A DNA stretch of 37,109 nucleotides from Clostridiaceae bacterium. GTDB taxonomy: Bacteria > Bacillota > Clostridia > Saccharofermentanales > DTU023. The first letter of the stretch is position 1, and each line of letters starts with the position of its first letter. Location: NCBI GenBank assembly GCA_012799695.1, contig JAAZKT010000103.1, positions 1-37,109 on the forward strand, written 5' to 3'. Shown here piece after piece: positions 26,424 to 35,088 of this stretch. A program made the translations under genes and the position numbers. Under the pieces are notes generated by a model. The model ran no database searches, was not told where the DNA came from, and was given only the letters and a program-made list of their open reading frames with translations.

Positions 26424-27367
26424 TGATGAGGCGTGAATCGTTCATTATCCAAGCTGGCCAGGGCGGTGTGAGGCTCGACAAGACGCTTGCACTAAGATTT
26501 CCATTCGTATCGAGAGAAAAATGGCAGGCTCGCATCAGAGCAGGGCTCGTCACTGTCAACGACAAAGAGACCATGCCATCGCGTAAGCTTCAACCGGGAG
26601 ATCTAATCGCAGCGATCATGCCTGACGAGATCATTCAGGGGCAACCGTTGGCCGAATTGATTCCTATAACCGTCCTATATGAGGATGAGTGGTTTGCCAT
26701 AGTTGAGAAAGAGGCCGGTATTGTTGTGCATCCAGGCTTTGGTTACGAGACTGGAACTCTCGTCAATGCGTTGCTTTCTCGGTTTTCCGATCGGCTATCC
26801 GATGCCGGTGGCGCTCATCGTCCCGGCATTGTTCATCGTCTTGACAAAGGTACTTCCGGACTTCTAATTGTTACGCTTGATGATCAAGCGCATACGCGTA
26901 TTTCGCGTTCTTTCCGCGAGCGCAATGTCGAGAGATATTACGATGCTATCGTACACGGAGTCCCAGATTCTGATCGTGCCATGATCGATATGCCGATTGG
27001 TCGCGCTAAAGTTGAACGCATGAGAATGGAAATTCGCGCTGATGGAAAGCCGTCACAGACCCTCTTTGAAATGGTGGCAACAGATGGCGAGTATACTCAT
27101 ATGAAATGTCGTCTGATTACAGGGCGAACGCACCAGATACGCGTACATCTCGCCTATATTGGTCATCCTGTCGTTGGCGATCTTCTGTATGGAGGACGCC
27201 GGTCGGGGAGTGATACGCATGGCTACCAACTTCTTCATGCCTCGCGTATTGCATTTGATCATCCGATCACGAAAGAGCGAATTGATGTGAGTTGCCCGCT
27301 TCCGGCACGTTTCGAGCCCTTTATTCAGAGATTTCGCGCGATTTCCGTCCAAGATAGCGATTCATAG
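26423..27367 (+). CDS. RluA-family ribosomal pseudouridine synthase
   Basis: About 314 residues. An N-terminal S4-like RNA-binding domain (about 10-70) precedes the catalytic domain with RPGIVHRLDKGTSGLLIVT, whose Asp is the nucleophile, and TGRTHQIRVHLAYIGHPVVGD. It isomerises uridines in rRNA or tRNA; RluD or YlyB-like specificity is plausible but not proven. ATG at 26423 overlaps the lspA stop by one base, and TTG at 26420 or ATG at 26426 are alternatives. Confidence 0.93.
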   Translation: MMRRESFIIQAGQGGVRLDKTLALRFPFVSREKWQARIRAGLVTVNDKETMPSRKLQPGDLIAAIMPDEIIQGQPLAELIPITVLYEDEWFAIVEKEAGIVVHPGFGYETGTLVNALLSRFSDRLSDAGGAHRPGIVHRLDKGTSGLLIVTLDDQAHTRISRSFRERNVERYYDAIVHGVPDSDRAMIDMPIGRAKVERMRMEIRADGKPSQTLFEMVATDGEYTHMKCRLITGRTHQIRVHLAYIGHPVVGDLLYGGRRSGSDTHGYQLLHASRIAFDHPITKERIDVSCPLPARFEPFIQRFRAISVQDSDS

Positions 27368-27381
27368 AGTATTCTATTTTT

Positions 27382-28107
27382 ATGAAAGACACGATATGGA
27401 AAAGGATCATAGCCGTTTTCGCGGCCTTGCTGGTCGGTATTGGTATCGCTTCCGTTGTGAAAGATTTGACGACGATGGCAGTGGGTGAGGATGTCAGCGC
27501 CGACATCTTACAGGCGCGCGAAGAACTCGCTTTTGAGGAGGCCAATTTCAGGTCACAAAGATTGCTGAATGACCGGTTGGAGGCGCGTAAGAAACTTTTG
27601 CTCCATAGTTTGAGTGAACAGGGTGTCATGTCTGATATTATTGCCGAGCACGGGAAGTATGCCATGCTTGCGGGCCTTACCGACGTGAAGGGACCCGGCA
27701 TCACGATTGCTTTGAATGATAAAGCCGGCTATGACCCGTTGGCAGATCCGATTGAATCCGTCATTCACGACAGCACGATCAATTACGTCATCAATTTACT
27801 TTGGTCGGGAGGAGCCCGCGCCATCTCGTTTAACGATGTAAGGTTGACGGCCGTATCTGAAATCAATTGTGTCGGTCCCACGATCTTGGCGTATGGCGTC
27901 AGACAGATGCCGCCATATGTGATTTCCGCCATCGGACCGGTCGATGAGTTATTGGATGTTGTCCAAGGCGACTCATATCTTGCTCGACTCTCTCAACCTG
28001 AAGTCGGCATCAGGATCAGCATCTCGACGGATTCAGAGATGATTCTTCCCTCATTTTTGAAATCGCGAGATTATTCGCACTTTATGGACTTACTCGAAAC
28101 GCCTTAG
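27382..28107 (+). CDS. DUF881-family membrane-anchored protein (first of two)
   Basis: 241 residues. One membrane segment (about 9-26) is followed by a short coiled coil (about 40-75) and a DUF881 domain beginning near GLTDVKGPGITIALND and including LLWSGGARAISFNDVRL. Relatives (YlxW/YlxX) sit in division-gene neighbourhoods of Bacillota, and their function is unclear. The second DUF881 gene follows closely, and the pair is only partly similar in sequence. The ribosome binding site is weak. Confidence 0.85.
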   Translation: MKDTIWKRIIAVFAALLVGIGIASVVKDLTTMAVGEDVSADILQAREELAFEEANFRSQRLLNDRLEARKKLLLHSLSEQGVMSDIIAEHGKYAMLAGLTDVKGPGITIALNDKAGYDPLADPIESVIHDSTINYVINLLWSGGARAISFNDVRLTAVSEINCVGPTILAYGVRQMPPYVISAIGPVDELLDVVQGDSYLARLSQPEVGIRISISTDSEMILPSFLKSRDYSHFMDLLETP

Positions 28108-28144
28108 GCTACGTTGCTTATCATTGGTAAATGAGGGTATGAAA

Positions 28145-28849
28145 ATGGGAAACAAAAAATACTACCAATACGGAACGCTCCTAATCGTCTGCGTACTTGT
28201 CGGTGCTGTCATCGCATTGCTCATGAAAAATGTGAATGCTTTTGATACGGGAAGCAAGAGTTTGCAGGAGTTGCAGAATCAAATTATCGAATACCAGCGT
28301 AAAAACGAGGATCTGAATAACAGAAACGCACGCCTTTATGACTATATTCGCGAGCTTGAGCGCGATGAAGGTGAGAGTTACCTTCTCGTTATGGAGGAAA
28401 GGGAAAAGTTTGCGACCTTTGCCGGTCTTAGAACTGTAAAGAATGATGGTGTCGTCATCACGCTATCGCCGATCGGCGACTACAAAATTCAGGATGCGCT
28501 CGTTCGGCAGTTTACGAATGAGCTGTCAGCGCTCGGAGCGCAGGCAATCTCGATCAACAATGAGCGCAAGGTGACGACAACGGAAGTCAGGACAAGCCGT
28601 GACAATATCATGATCAACGGCATCGCATTCGCTCGCTCTGAACCTTTCGAAATCAAGGCGATCATCGATCCTTCCAAGATTGACAGTTTTGTAGTTCCTT
28701 ATCTGCAATCGGTCAGTGAGAGTATAAAAAAACAGTTGGGAGAGGATTTGGTTGCCATCACTGTTCGCCATGAGAAGGGGATCATCATTCCTGCGCTGAG
28801 CGAGGATAGGATAGGATATGCGATGGATCTGCTTCAACCGGTCGATTAA
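28145..28849 (+). CDS. DUF881-family membrane-anchored protein (second of two)
   Basis: About 234 residues. A single membrane segment (about 9-26), a coiled coil (about 40-75, IIEYQRKNEDLNNRN), then the DUF881 domain with LRTVKNDGVVITLSP and LGAQAISINNERKV. The ATG at 28145 is favoured because GAGGG at 28133-28137 is seven bases upstream. An in-frame TTG at 28124 and ATG at 28139 are possible. A divergent paralogue of the preceding gene, probably from an old duplication. Confidence 0.84.
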   Translation: MGNKKYYQYGTLLIVCVLVGAVIALLMKNVNAFDTGSKSLQELQNQIIEYQRKNEDLNNRNARLYDYIRELERDEGESYLLVMEEREKFATFAGLRTVKNDGVVITLSPIGDYKIQDALVRQFTNELSALGAQAISINNERKVTTTEVRTSRDNIMINGIAFARSEPFEIKAIIDPSKIDSFVVPYLQSVSESIKKQLGEDLVAITVRHEKGIIIPALSEDRIGYAMDLLQPVD

Positions 28850-28890
28850 TGGTTGTAACGACGGTAGGTACTTGAGGATGCCTGACAGGT

Positions 28891-28896
28891 TATAAT
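28891..28896 (+). promoter_or_regulatory. TATAAT box just before phoH
   Basis: A perfect -10 TATAAT lies nine bases before the phoH ATG, with no canonical -35 at 16-18 bp. If used, transcription would begin within a few bases of the start codon. The match is isolated, so confidence is low. Confidence 0.3.
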
Positions 28897-28905
28897 AATA
28901 GAGCG

Positions 28906-29910
28906 ATGGATAATAACGTGACAGTCTTTGAAAAACATCTCGAACTCGATCACCCTGAAGAAGGGCTTGCACTTTTAGGGACGTGCAATGGACATGCTGA
29001 GATCGTCGGAAAGTCGCTCAATGTGGCTGTAGAAGCGACGGCAACCGGGATCGTTATACGCGGGGATAAGAAAGCAGTTGAAATGGCGGAGCGAATTTAT
29101 AAACGCCTCCACGAACTTTGCCGTTCAGGTTCAGCTCCTGTTACGGAGCAGTTGATTCGATATCTCATAGACGCTTTCTTAGAGGGTGAATTTGCGAGCG
29201 CGGAGAAATTTACGCCGAATTTAATATGTGTCAACGCGAAAGGCCGCCCGATCCTGAGTAAAACGGTCGGTCAACAACGTTATATCGACGCGATAAAAAC
29301 TCATGAATTGACATTTGCTATCGGACCTGCCGGAACGGGTAAGACTTATCTTGCTGTCGCGATGGCCGTTAAGGCTTTCAGGGCGCACGAGATATCACGT
29401 ATTATCCTGACGAGACCCGCGATCGAAGCCGGTGAGAACCTCGGTTTTCTACCGGGCGATCTGCAAAGCAAAGTCGATCCATATATGCGCCCTCTCTATG
29501 ATTCTCTGAACGACCTGATGGGATTTGATGTTTACCAACGTCATTTAGAACGAAATGAAATCGAAATTTCACCGTTGGCGTATATGCGCGGTCGAACGCT
29601 CGATGACGCCTTTATCATTCTCGATGAAGCGCAGAATACGACGCGCGAGCAAATGAAAATGTTTCTGACTCGCCTTGGATACAACGCGCGTGCCGTTGTA
29701 ACGGGAGACATTACTCAGATTGACCTGCCTCAACGTCGCAAGAGCGGACTTGCGGAGGCGTCAAAACTACTAGGCTCTCTTGAAGGCGTGACGAGTATTC
29801 GTCTGACCGAGCGCGATGTCGTTCGAAATCCGCTCGTACAGCGCATTATTCGCGCCTATGAAAAAGATGCATCCAGCGTGAAGAATGACAGAAGGAGAAC
29901 GGAGCGATGA
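28906..29910 (+). CDS. phoH: PhoH-family ATPase (YbeZ-like)
   Basis: 334 residues. A KH-like N-terminal region precedes the P-loop: GPAGTGKTYLA (about 138-148), Walker B FIILDEAQNTT, and the VTGDITQIDLPQ motif. This matches PhoH/YbeZ RNA-associated ATPases, linked to YbeY in ribosomal RNA maturation. No Shine-Dalgarno sequence is seen before the ATG. It overlaps the next gene by ATGA. Confidence 0.93.
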   Translation: MDNNVTVFEKHLELDHPEEGLALLGTCNGHAEIVGKSLNVAVEATATGIVIRGDKKAVEMAERIYKRLHELCRSGSAPVTEQLIRYLIDAFLEGEFASAEKFTPNLICVNAKGRPILSKTVGQQRYIDAIKTHELTFAIGPAGTGKTYLAVAMAVKAFRAHEISRIILTRPAIEAGENLGFLPGDLQSKVDPYMRPLYDSLNDLMGFDVYQRHLERNEIEISPLAYMRGRTLDDAFIILDEAQNTTREQMKMFLTRLGYNARAVVTGDITQIDLPQRRKSGLAEASKLLGSLEGVTSIRLTERDVVRNPLVQRIIRAYEKDASSVKNDRRRTER

Positions 29911-32144
29911 AAGGGCCTGTGAAAAGAACGCGTTTTGCCATAAACACTGCATTTGTGATTATTGCCGGGATAGCGATGATAGTCACTGTCTTTATCGGGT
30001 CATCTCCTAAGCAATACGACCTTCAGATCGGAGACATCAGCTCCTATGATATTGCTGCACCGCTCGATTTTGCGGATAACGCCGAAACAATGAGACGTGC
30101 TCTTGAAGCGATGGCGCAGATTCAGAATGTCATGATTCGTTCAGATAAGCTTAGTAGTGCGTCTTCCGACTCTATGCGCCAGCTGATGCAACTCGTTCAG
30201 GAGAGGCGCGATGCTCTGTACAAGGAGCCTTATATTTCCGTTATTACGGATCCCGTGATGCCGCCCGATCCTGTCCAGACGACTTCACCCGATGCTGATC
30301 GCACGCGACGCCCTGATAATCATGAAATTGAGATCGCGGTCTCTTCGCTCATTTCGGCTGTTGATCAGTCACTCGGTCTCATTTTGCCATCCGGCGATGC
30401 GGACATTTTGATCAGGATGGAAGAGGGAAGATTTCGCAACCTGAAGGCAATTCTCGACGCCGAAACGAATGCTATCACAGTCAAAACTCTTGACGATGCC
30501 AACTTACGCACTGTAATTGATGAGACGGTAGCGCGTTTGGAAGATGGCATGGAGTATTACCGCGCTGACGCTCAACTTGTCGGACGACTTTTGGGGCTCG
30601 TCATTCGTCCAAACGTGGAATACAACGAAGAGGCGACAGAAAAAGCGCGTCAGGCCGCGTATGATCGTGTGATGAGCGATCCGGTCATGATCAATCGCGG
30701 TGCTCGTTTTATTAGTCAAGGCGATGTGATTACGCCTGAGACGAGGTCGATGCTTGAGGAGCTGGATTTAATTGTCGGAACAAAGTTCGACTGGCGGCGT
30801 CTCGCCTCAATCACATTGCTCATGTTGCTTGTCAGTCTGATCGCCTTTCTCTTTTTCAGGCGTTATGCCTCTGAGCTCCTATATTCGACACCGCGAACGG
30901 TCATTGCGTTATTGATTGCGATCTTGTTGCCGCTTGTGGTTTCCGCATATCTTGCGCGCGACTTGCCTCTCTCATCACCTGTCTATTTTGCTGCTGTCGT
31001 TGTCACGGCATATTTCGGCTTTCGCATGTCAATCCTTGTCTCTTCGCTACTGATTGTCATGATTGCCCCGATGACTTCCTTCAATCCTTCGTTTGCGATC
31101 GTCGCACTTACGGGATGTCTTGTCGCATCGCTTTTTACGAAAGGAACAAGCCGACAGGACAATTATGCGCGCATTATTCTAGCGACATCATTGACGACGG
31201 CGGCAACGGCCTTCTTGGTCAGTTTCCTTCAGAAGGAGTCATGGGCGCTGATTACGAACCACGTGACTCAGGCAGTCGTCTCCGGCGCGCTGTCCGTTAT
31301 CATCGGGATCGGTATCATGCCGCTTTTCGAACTCATTTTCGATACCGTATCGCCGCTTCGGTTAATCGAGTTGTCGCAGCCCGGACATCCTCTGTTGAAG
31401 CGACTTTTCGTTGAAGCTCCCGGAACATCGCAACACGCGATGATGGTCGCCAATCTCGCCGATACGGCTGCGGAAGCGATCGGTGCCGATGCCATGATTG
31501 CGCGTGTAGGGGCTTACTTCCATGACGTGGGCAAGCTTGAGGCGCCGCTATTGTTCACGGAAAACCAGTCGGGGGAGAACCCTCACGACCATCTCACACC
31601 TTTGGAGAGTGCGCGCATCATTACGAGGCACCCGGAGGACAGTATGGCGATCGGCAGAAAGTATCGATTGCCGATGCCGCTTCTGCGGATCGCATTGGAA
31701 CATCATGGGACAACCGTTCTGCAATATTTCTGGAACAAGGCGTGTCAGGAAGCGGAAGAAAGGGGAGATGAACCGCCGCCGATTGATTCATTCCGTTACA
31801 GGACGCCTTTGCCAAGCACGAGAGAGTCTGCGATCGTCATGCTGGCTGACTCTACCGAGGCGGCCATGCGTTCTGAAGGCGTTAAAACGCTTGAGCAGGC
31901 TGAGCAACTTGTTAAAAATATCGTCAAAGATAAGATTGACCAGGAACAGTTGACTACTTCAGGACTCTCCTTTGCTGATATTGAAACGATTATACGGTCT
32001 TTCCTTCGTGTATACGCAGGACATTTTCACGAACGCATACCATATCGTCAGCAGAAAGCAAACAAACCATCGCGTTTAACCGATCTTTCTTCTGCAAATA
32101 GCTCCGGAGATGGCGATCATCCGCCCGATAGGGTGACGAGATGA
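29907..32144 (+). CDS. pgpH: 7TM receptor-HD family c-di-AMP phosphodiesterase (PgpH-like)
   Basis: 745 residues. One N-terminal membrane segment (about 13-31), a large extracytoplasmic domain (about 32-290), six or seven further membrane segments (about 297-490), and a cytoplasmic HD domain whose motif is YFHDVGK (His539-Asp540) with a distal EHHGT. This is the PgpH/YqfF layout, which hydrolyses c-di-AMP and senses signals through its outer domain. It lies between phoH and ybeY-era with 4-bp ATGA overlaps on both sides. Confidence 0.93.
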   Translation: MKGPVKRTRFAINTAFVIIAGIAMIVTVFIGSSPKQYDLQIGDISSYDIAAPLDFADNAETMRRALEAMAQIQNVMIRSDKLSSASSDSMRQLMQLVQERRDALYKEPYISVITDPVMPPDPVQTTSPDADRTRRPDNHEIEIAVSSLISAVDQSLGLILPSGDADILIRMEEGRFRNLKAILDAETNAITVKTLDDANLRTVIDETVARLEDGMEYYRADAQLVGRLLGLVIRPNVEYNEEATEKARQAAYDRVMSDPVMINRGARFISQGDVITPETRSMLEELDLIVGTKFDWRRLASITLLMLLVSLIAFLFFRRYASELLYSTPRTVIALLIAILLPLVVSAYLARDLPLSSPVYFAAVVVTAYFGFRMSILVSSLLIVMIAPMTSFNPSFAIVALTGCLVASLFTKGTSRQDNYARIILATSLTTAATAFLVSFLQKESWALITNHVTQAVVSGALSVIIGIGIMPLFELIFDTVSPLRLIELSQPGHPLLKRLFVEAPGTSQHAMMVANLADTAAEAIGADAMIARVGAYFHDVGKLEAPLLFTENQSGENPHDHLTPLESARIITRHPEDSMAIGRKYRLPMPLLRIALEHHGTTVLQYFWNKACQEAEERGDEPPPIDSFRYRTPLPSTRESAIVMLADSTEAAMRSEGVKTLEQAEQLVKNIVKDKIDQEQLTTSGLSFADIETIIRSFLRVYAGHFHERIPYRQQKANKPSRLTDLSSANSSGDGDHPPDRVTR

Positions 32145-33556
32145 TTGACGTTCATTGCTATAATCGGCAACGTGTCTATAGAAATCGCGATACGTATCCG
32201 ATCATCTCCGAAACTGCGGAACATGTACTGTATCATTCACCTGCCATCCAAAACTTTTTGGAGGACGGCGTCGGTATATCCATAGACATCACGCTTGTTG
32301 GACCGCGCACGATGCGCCGGATCAATCGGGAACATAGAGGGGTCGACGCGGAAACGGATATCCTCTCGTTTCCGAGCTTCATGATGCGACGAGGGTCCAT
32401 TCAGGAAAATATAGAAGAATGGCAGTTCGTCGATATTGACGGAGCCGGACGTCCATCGCTTGACGTAGGCGAGCTCGTGATTTCTCCCGGTCGTGTTGCC
32501 TTGCAGGCTCAGGAATTAGGACACTCGTTTGAACGCGAGCTGCGTTTTCTAGTGATTCACGGTGTCTTGCATCTTCTCGGTTATGACCATGAAGAAGAGG
32601 ATGATGAGGGCGAAATGGTACGACTTCAGAAGGATCTTTTAGCCGACCTCGAAGAAATTCCCTGTGGTTTTGTCGCGCTTGCCGGTCGCCCCAATGTCGG
32701 AAAATCTACACTTCTCAACAGAATTGCAGGACGAACGCTCGCGATCACGACAGCAAAGCCTCAAACGACGCGTCATTCCATCCGATCAGTTTACACTGCG
32801 AACGACTGTCAGATTGCCTTTATCGATACACCCGGCGTACATCGCCCTAAGACGGGGCTCGGGAGGGCGATGATGAGGTCCGCCGTCAACTCCATTCATC
32901 AGGCGGATGTCGTCGTTTTGATGATCGATGCCTCTTGGCGTCCTGTGATCGGTGCGGCTGAGCAGCAAATTATTGAACAAGCGCGAAAAGATGACAAGCC
33001 AATTATCCTTGTGCTCAATAAGGTTGATTCAACGAGAAAAGAAAATGTGCTTCCGCTCATAGAAGCATACGAAAAGGCTTACCGGCTGGACGCCTACATC
33101 CCCATGTCAGCTAAATACGGTGACGGGACGAATCGACTCATCGAAGAGATCAGGCGCTTGCTACCGGTTCAGAGACGACTTTTTTCAGCTGATGACGAGA
33201 CGGATCAGACGGAGCGAATTCTTGCCGGCGAGCTTATCAGGCGTGAAGTACTTCTTCAGACAGATCAGGAAATTCCATACGGCGTGACTGTCCTTGTTGA
33301 GGCTTTTGAAGAGGTTGAGGATAATCGCGGTCGATCTGTTTCCATTGATGCCGTCATTCTATGCAATAAAGAGTCGCATAAGCAGATACTCGTCGGCAAA
33401 GGCGGTTCAAAGATTAAATCAATCGGTATAGCGTCGAGGTCGGCAATTGAATCTCTATTGGAAGCGCATGTCGATCTCTCTCTCTTTGTCAAAGTTAAGC
33501 GTGATTGGCAGAATCGCGCCCATTATCTACGAGAGTCGGGTATTTCCGAGCGATGA
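32141..33556 (+). CDS. YbeY-Era fusion: 16S rRNA endoribonuclease joined to GTPase Era
   Basis: A single 471-residue ORF. Residues 1 to about 168 are YbeY: NREHRGVDAETDILSFP and the zinc motif HGVLHLLGYDH with His140, His144 and His150. From about residue 173 it is Era: P-loop GRPNVGKSTLLN (182-193), switch 2 DTPGVHRPKTG, NKVD and SAKYGDG for base recognition, and a C-terminal KH domain with VGKGGSKIKSIG. Almost nothing is missing from either partner: YbeY runs to its usual end, and only about six Era N-terminal residues are lost. dgkA and cdd, which often sit between ybeY and era, are absent. Both proteins act on the 16S rRNA 3' end, so the fusion puts the nuclease and assembly GTPase in one chain. 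The start and stop overlap neighbours by ATGA. Confidence 0.95.
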   Translation: MIDVHCYNRQRVYRNRDTYPIISETAEHVLYHSPAIQNFLEDGVGISIDITLVGPRTMRRINREHRGVDAETDILSFPSFMMRRGSIQENIEEWQFVDIDGAGRPSLDVGELVISPGRVALQAQELGHSFERELRFLVIHGVLHLLGYDHEEEDDEGEMVRLQKDLLADLEEIPCGFVALAGRPNVGKSTLLNRIAGRTLAITTAKPQTTRHSIRSVYTANDCQIAFIDTPGVHRPKTGLGRAMMRSAVNSIHQADVVVLMIDASWRPVIGAAEQQIIEQARKDDKPIILVLNKVDSTRKENVLPLIEAYEKAYRLDAYIPMSAKYGDGTNRLIEEIRRLLPVQRRLFSADDETDQTERILAGELIRREVLLQTDQEIPYGVTVLVEAFEEVEDNRGRSVSIDAVILCNKESHKQILVGKGGSKIKSIGIASRSAIESLLEAHVDLSLFVKVKRDWQNRAHYLRESGISER

Positions 33557-34314
33557 ACGTGATCACCACCAAAGCGTTCGTGATGAAATCGTTCCCATGG
33601 AAGGAACGACATAAGCTTCTCCATCTTTTGACGCCCGAACTTGGGCTGATTACGGCTTTAGCACCCGCAAGCGAACGTATGAAGAGTGATATACGTGGTG
33701 CGACACAGCTTTTTTCTCTGTCCGAATTCGTACTAACGGAAAAGCAAGGACGATATTCTGTCCGGTCAGCCTTCGTTATTGAGTCTTTTGTTCCGTTTTA
33801 TAATGACTTCGAACGCTTGACGGCCGTCTCGCATGCTTCAGAAGTGTTTACCGATGTGGCGAGACACGACGAGCCTAATCGTACGCTTTTCGACCTTTGG
33901 GCTTATTCCGTCTATGAAATTTCAGTTTCGGAATATCCCGTCTTTATTGCACGTATGGCAACGCTAAGGCTGATGGTCGAGATCGGCTTGACGCCATATC
34001 TCGACTCATGCGTTCGATGCCACAGTCACGTCAACGTGCCGTATCGTTTCAGTTTTTCAGAGGGTGGACTTCTTTGTGAGCGAGAAGAGTTTAGACAGAC
34101 TCAGGCTGAGTTGACGATATTGTCTCCCGACGCTTTGGCTCTTTTACGTCATATTGCAACTGCGCCGCACAAGAAACTTTTTCGCTTTTATGCATCATCG
34201 AATACGCGTTCCGAGGCTTCTGATTTTGCAGATCGCTGGCTTGAAGAGCGTATGGAGAAACGGTACAATCGACTTGCATTCCTCGATGAGAATTCAACTT
34301 TTCTAATTGACTAA
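33553..34314 (+). CDS. recO: DNA repair protein RecO
   Basis: 253 residues. An N-terminal OB-fold (about 1-80) and a helical C-terminal domain with the CVRCHSHVNVPYRFSFSEGG segment. It loads RecA with RecR. Three of the four cysteines expected for the zinc site are visible (CVRC and LLC), and the last is replaced by charged residues (CEREE). The ATG at 33553 overlaps the fusion gene stop as ATGA. An upstream in-frame start at 33505 would lie within the previous gene. Confidence 0.91.
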   Translation: MNVITTKAFVMKSFPWKERHKLLHLLTPELGLITALAPASERMKSDIRGATQLFSLSEFVLTEKQGRYSVRSAFVIESFVPFYNDFERLTAVSHASEVFTDVARHDEPNRTLFDLWAYSVYEISVSEYPVFIARMATLRLMVEIGLTPYLDSCVRCHSHVNVPYRFSFSEGGLLCEREEFRQTQAELTILSPDALALLRHIATAPHKKLFRFYASSNTRSEASDFADRWLEERMEKRYNRLAFLDENSTFLID

Positions 34315-34358
34315 CGGCACGCCGTGTTCTTTTGATTGATTTTTTATAGGAGGCTTGA

Positions 34359-35069
34359 ATGGCTGTATTTCAGAGTGTGTTTGACATCATCGGCCCCGTG
34401 ATGGTTGGTCCGTCCAGTTCCCATACTGCCGGAGCCGTAAGAATCGGATTGGCGGCGCGATCTATTTTCGGTGAGCAACCGGAGGAAGTCGATATCACAT
34501 TGTTCGGTTCATTCGGTCATACATATCGCGGTCATGGAACGGATTTGGCTATGATCGGCGGGCTTCTGGGACGACCGACGGATAGTGATGATATACGTTA
34601 TGCCTATGAACTTGCGGAAAAAGAGGGTCTGAAAGTTAACATTAAGGTCTCGGATCGAAATGTTGCCCATCCGAATACTGCCCGCGTAGTTATGTATGCG
34701 GGCGATCGATCAATGAGCATGACGGCATGCTCGGTCGGGGGAGGTATGATCGATATCACGGAGATCGCAGGTTTCAGGGTTCGCGTCAGTTTCGACAATC
34801 CGACCGTGCTCTTTTTCTATCGCGATCGTCCCGGAATGATTGCGAGAGTTACACGTATTCTGGCTGATCATGCTATCAATGTCAGCCATATGCAGGTCTC
34901 GCGTAAGGAGGAAGGTTCACATGCGTTGATGGCGATTTCAACCGATGGAGCGATTCCCGAGCCTGTGATGGCGGAGATCAGAACGATCAGCGAATTGGGA
35001 CCCATTATCTCGCTAACTGAACTTATGCGCGAACCCGACAGCGCTCAGATCGATGTCACGGGCGAATAG
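34359..35069 (+). CDS. sdaAB: L-serine dehydratase, iron-sulfur-dependent, beta subunit
   Basis: 236 residues. MVGPSSSHTAGAVRIG near the start and HGTDLAMIGG are beta-subunit signatures. An ACT domain begins at about residue 147 (TVLFFYRDRPGMIARVTRIL). With SdaAA it converts L-serine to pyruvate and ammonia. A TAGGAGG lies seven bases before the ATG. The alpha subunit gene follows after 19 bp. Confidence 0.95.
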   Translation: MAVFQSVFDIIGPVMVGPSSSHTAGAVRIGLAARSIFGEQPEEVDITLFGSFGHTYRGHGTDLAMIGGLLGRPTDSDDIRYAYELAEKEGLKVNIKVSDRNVAHPNTARVVMYAGDRSMSMTACSVGGGMIDITEIAGFRVRVSFDNPTVLFFYRDRPGMIARVTRILADHAINVSHMQVSRKEEGSHALMAISTDGAIPEPVMAEIRTISELGPIISLTELMREPDSAQIDVTGE

Positions 35070-35088
35070 GAATAAGGAGGCTTCGCTA

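Noticed and set aside
34314-34335. Small ACGG/CCGT hairpin with a T-rich tail after recO
   Set aside because: The stem is only four base pairs; too weak to call a terminator.
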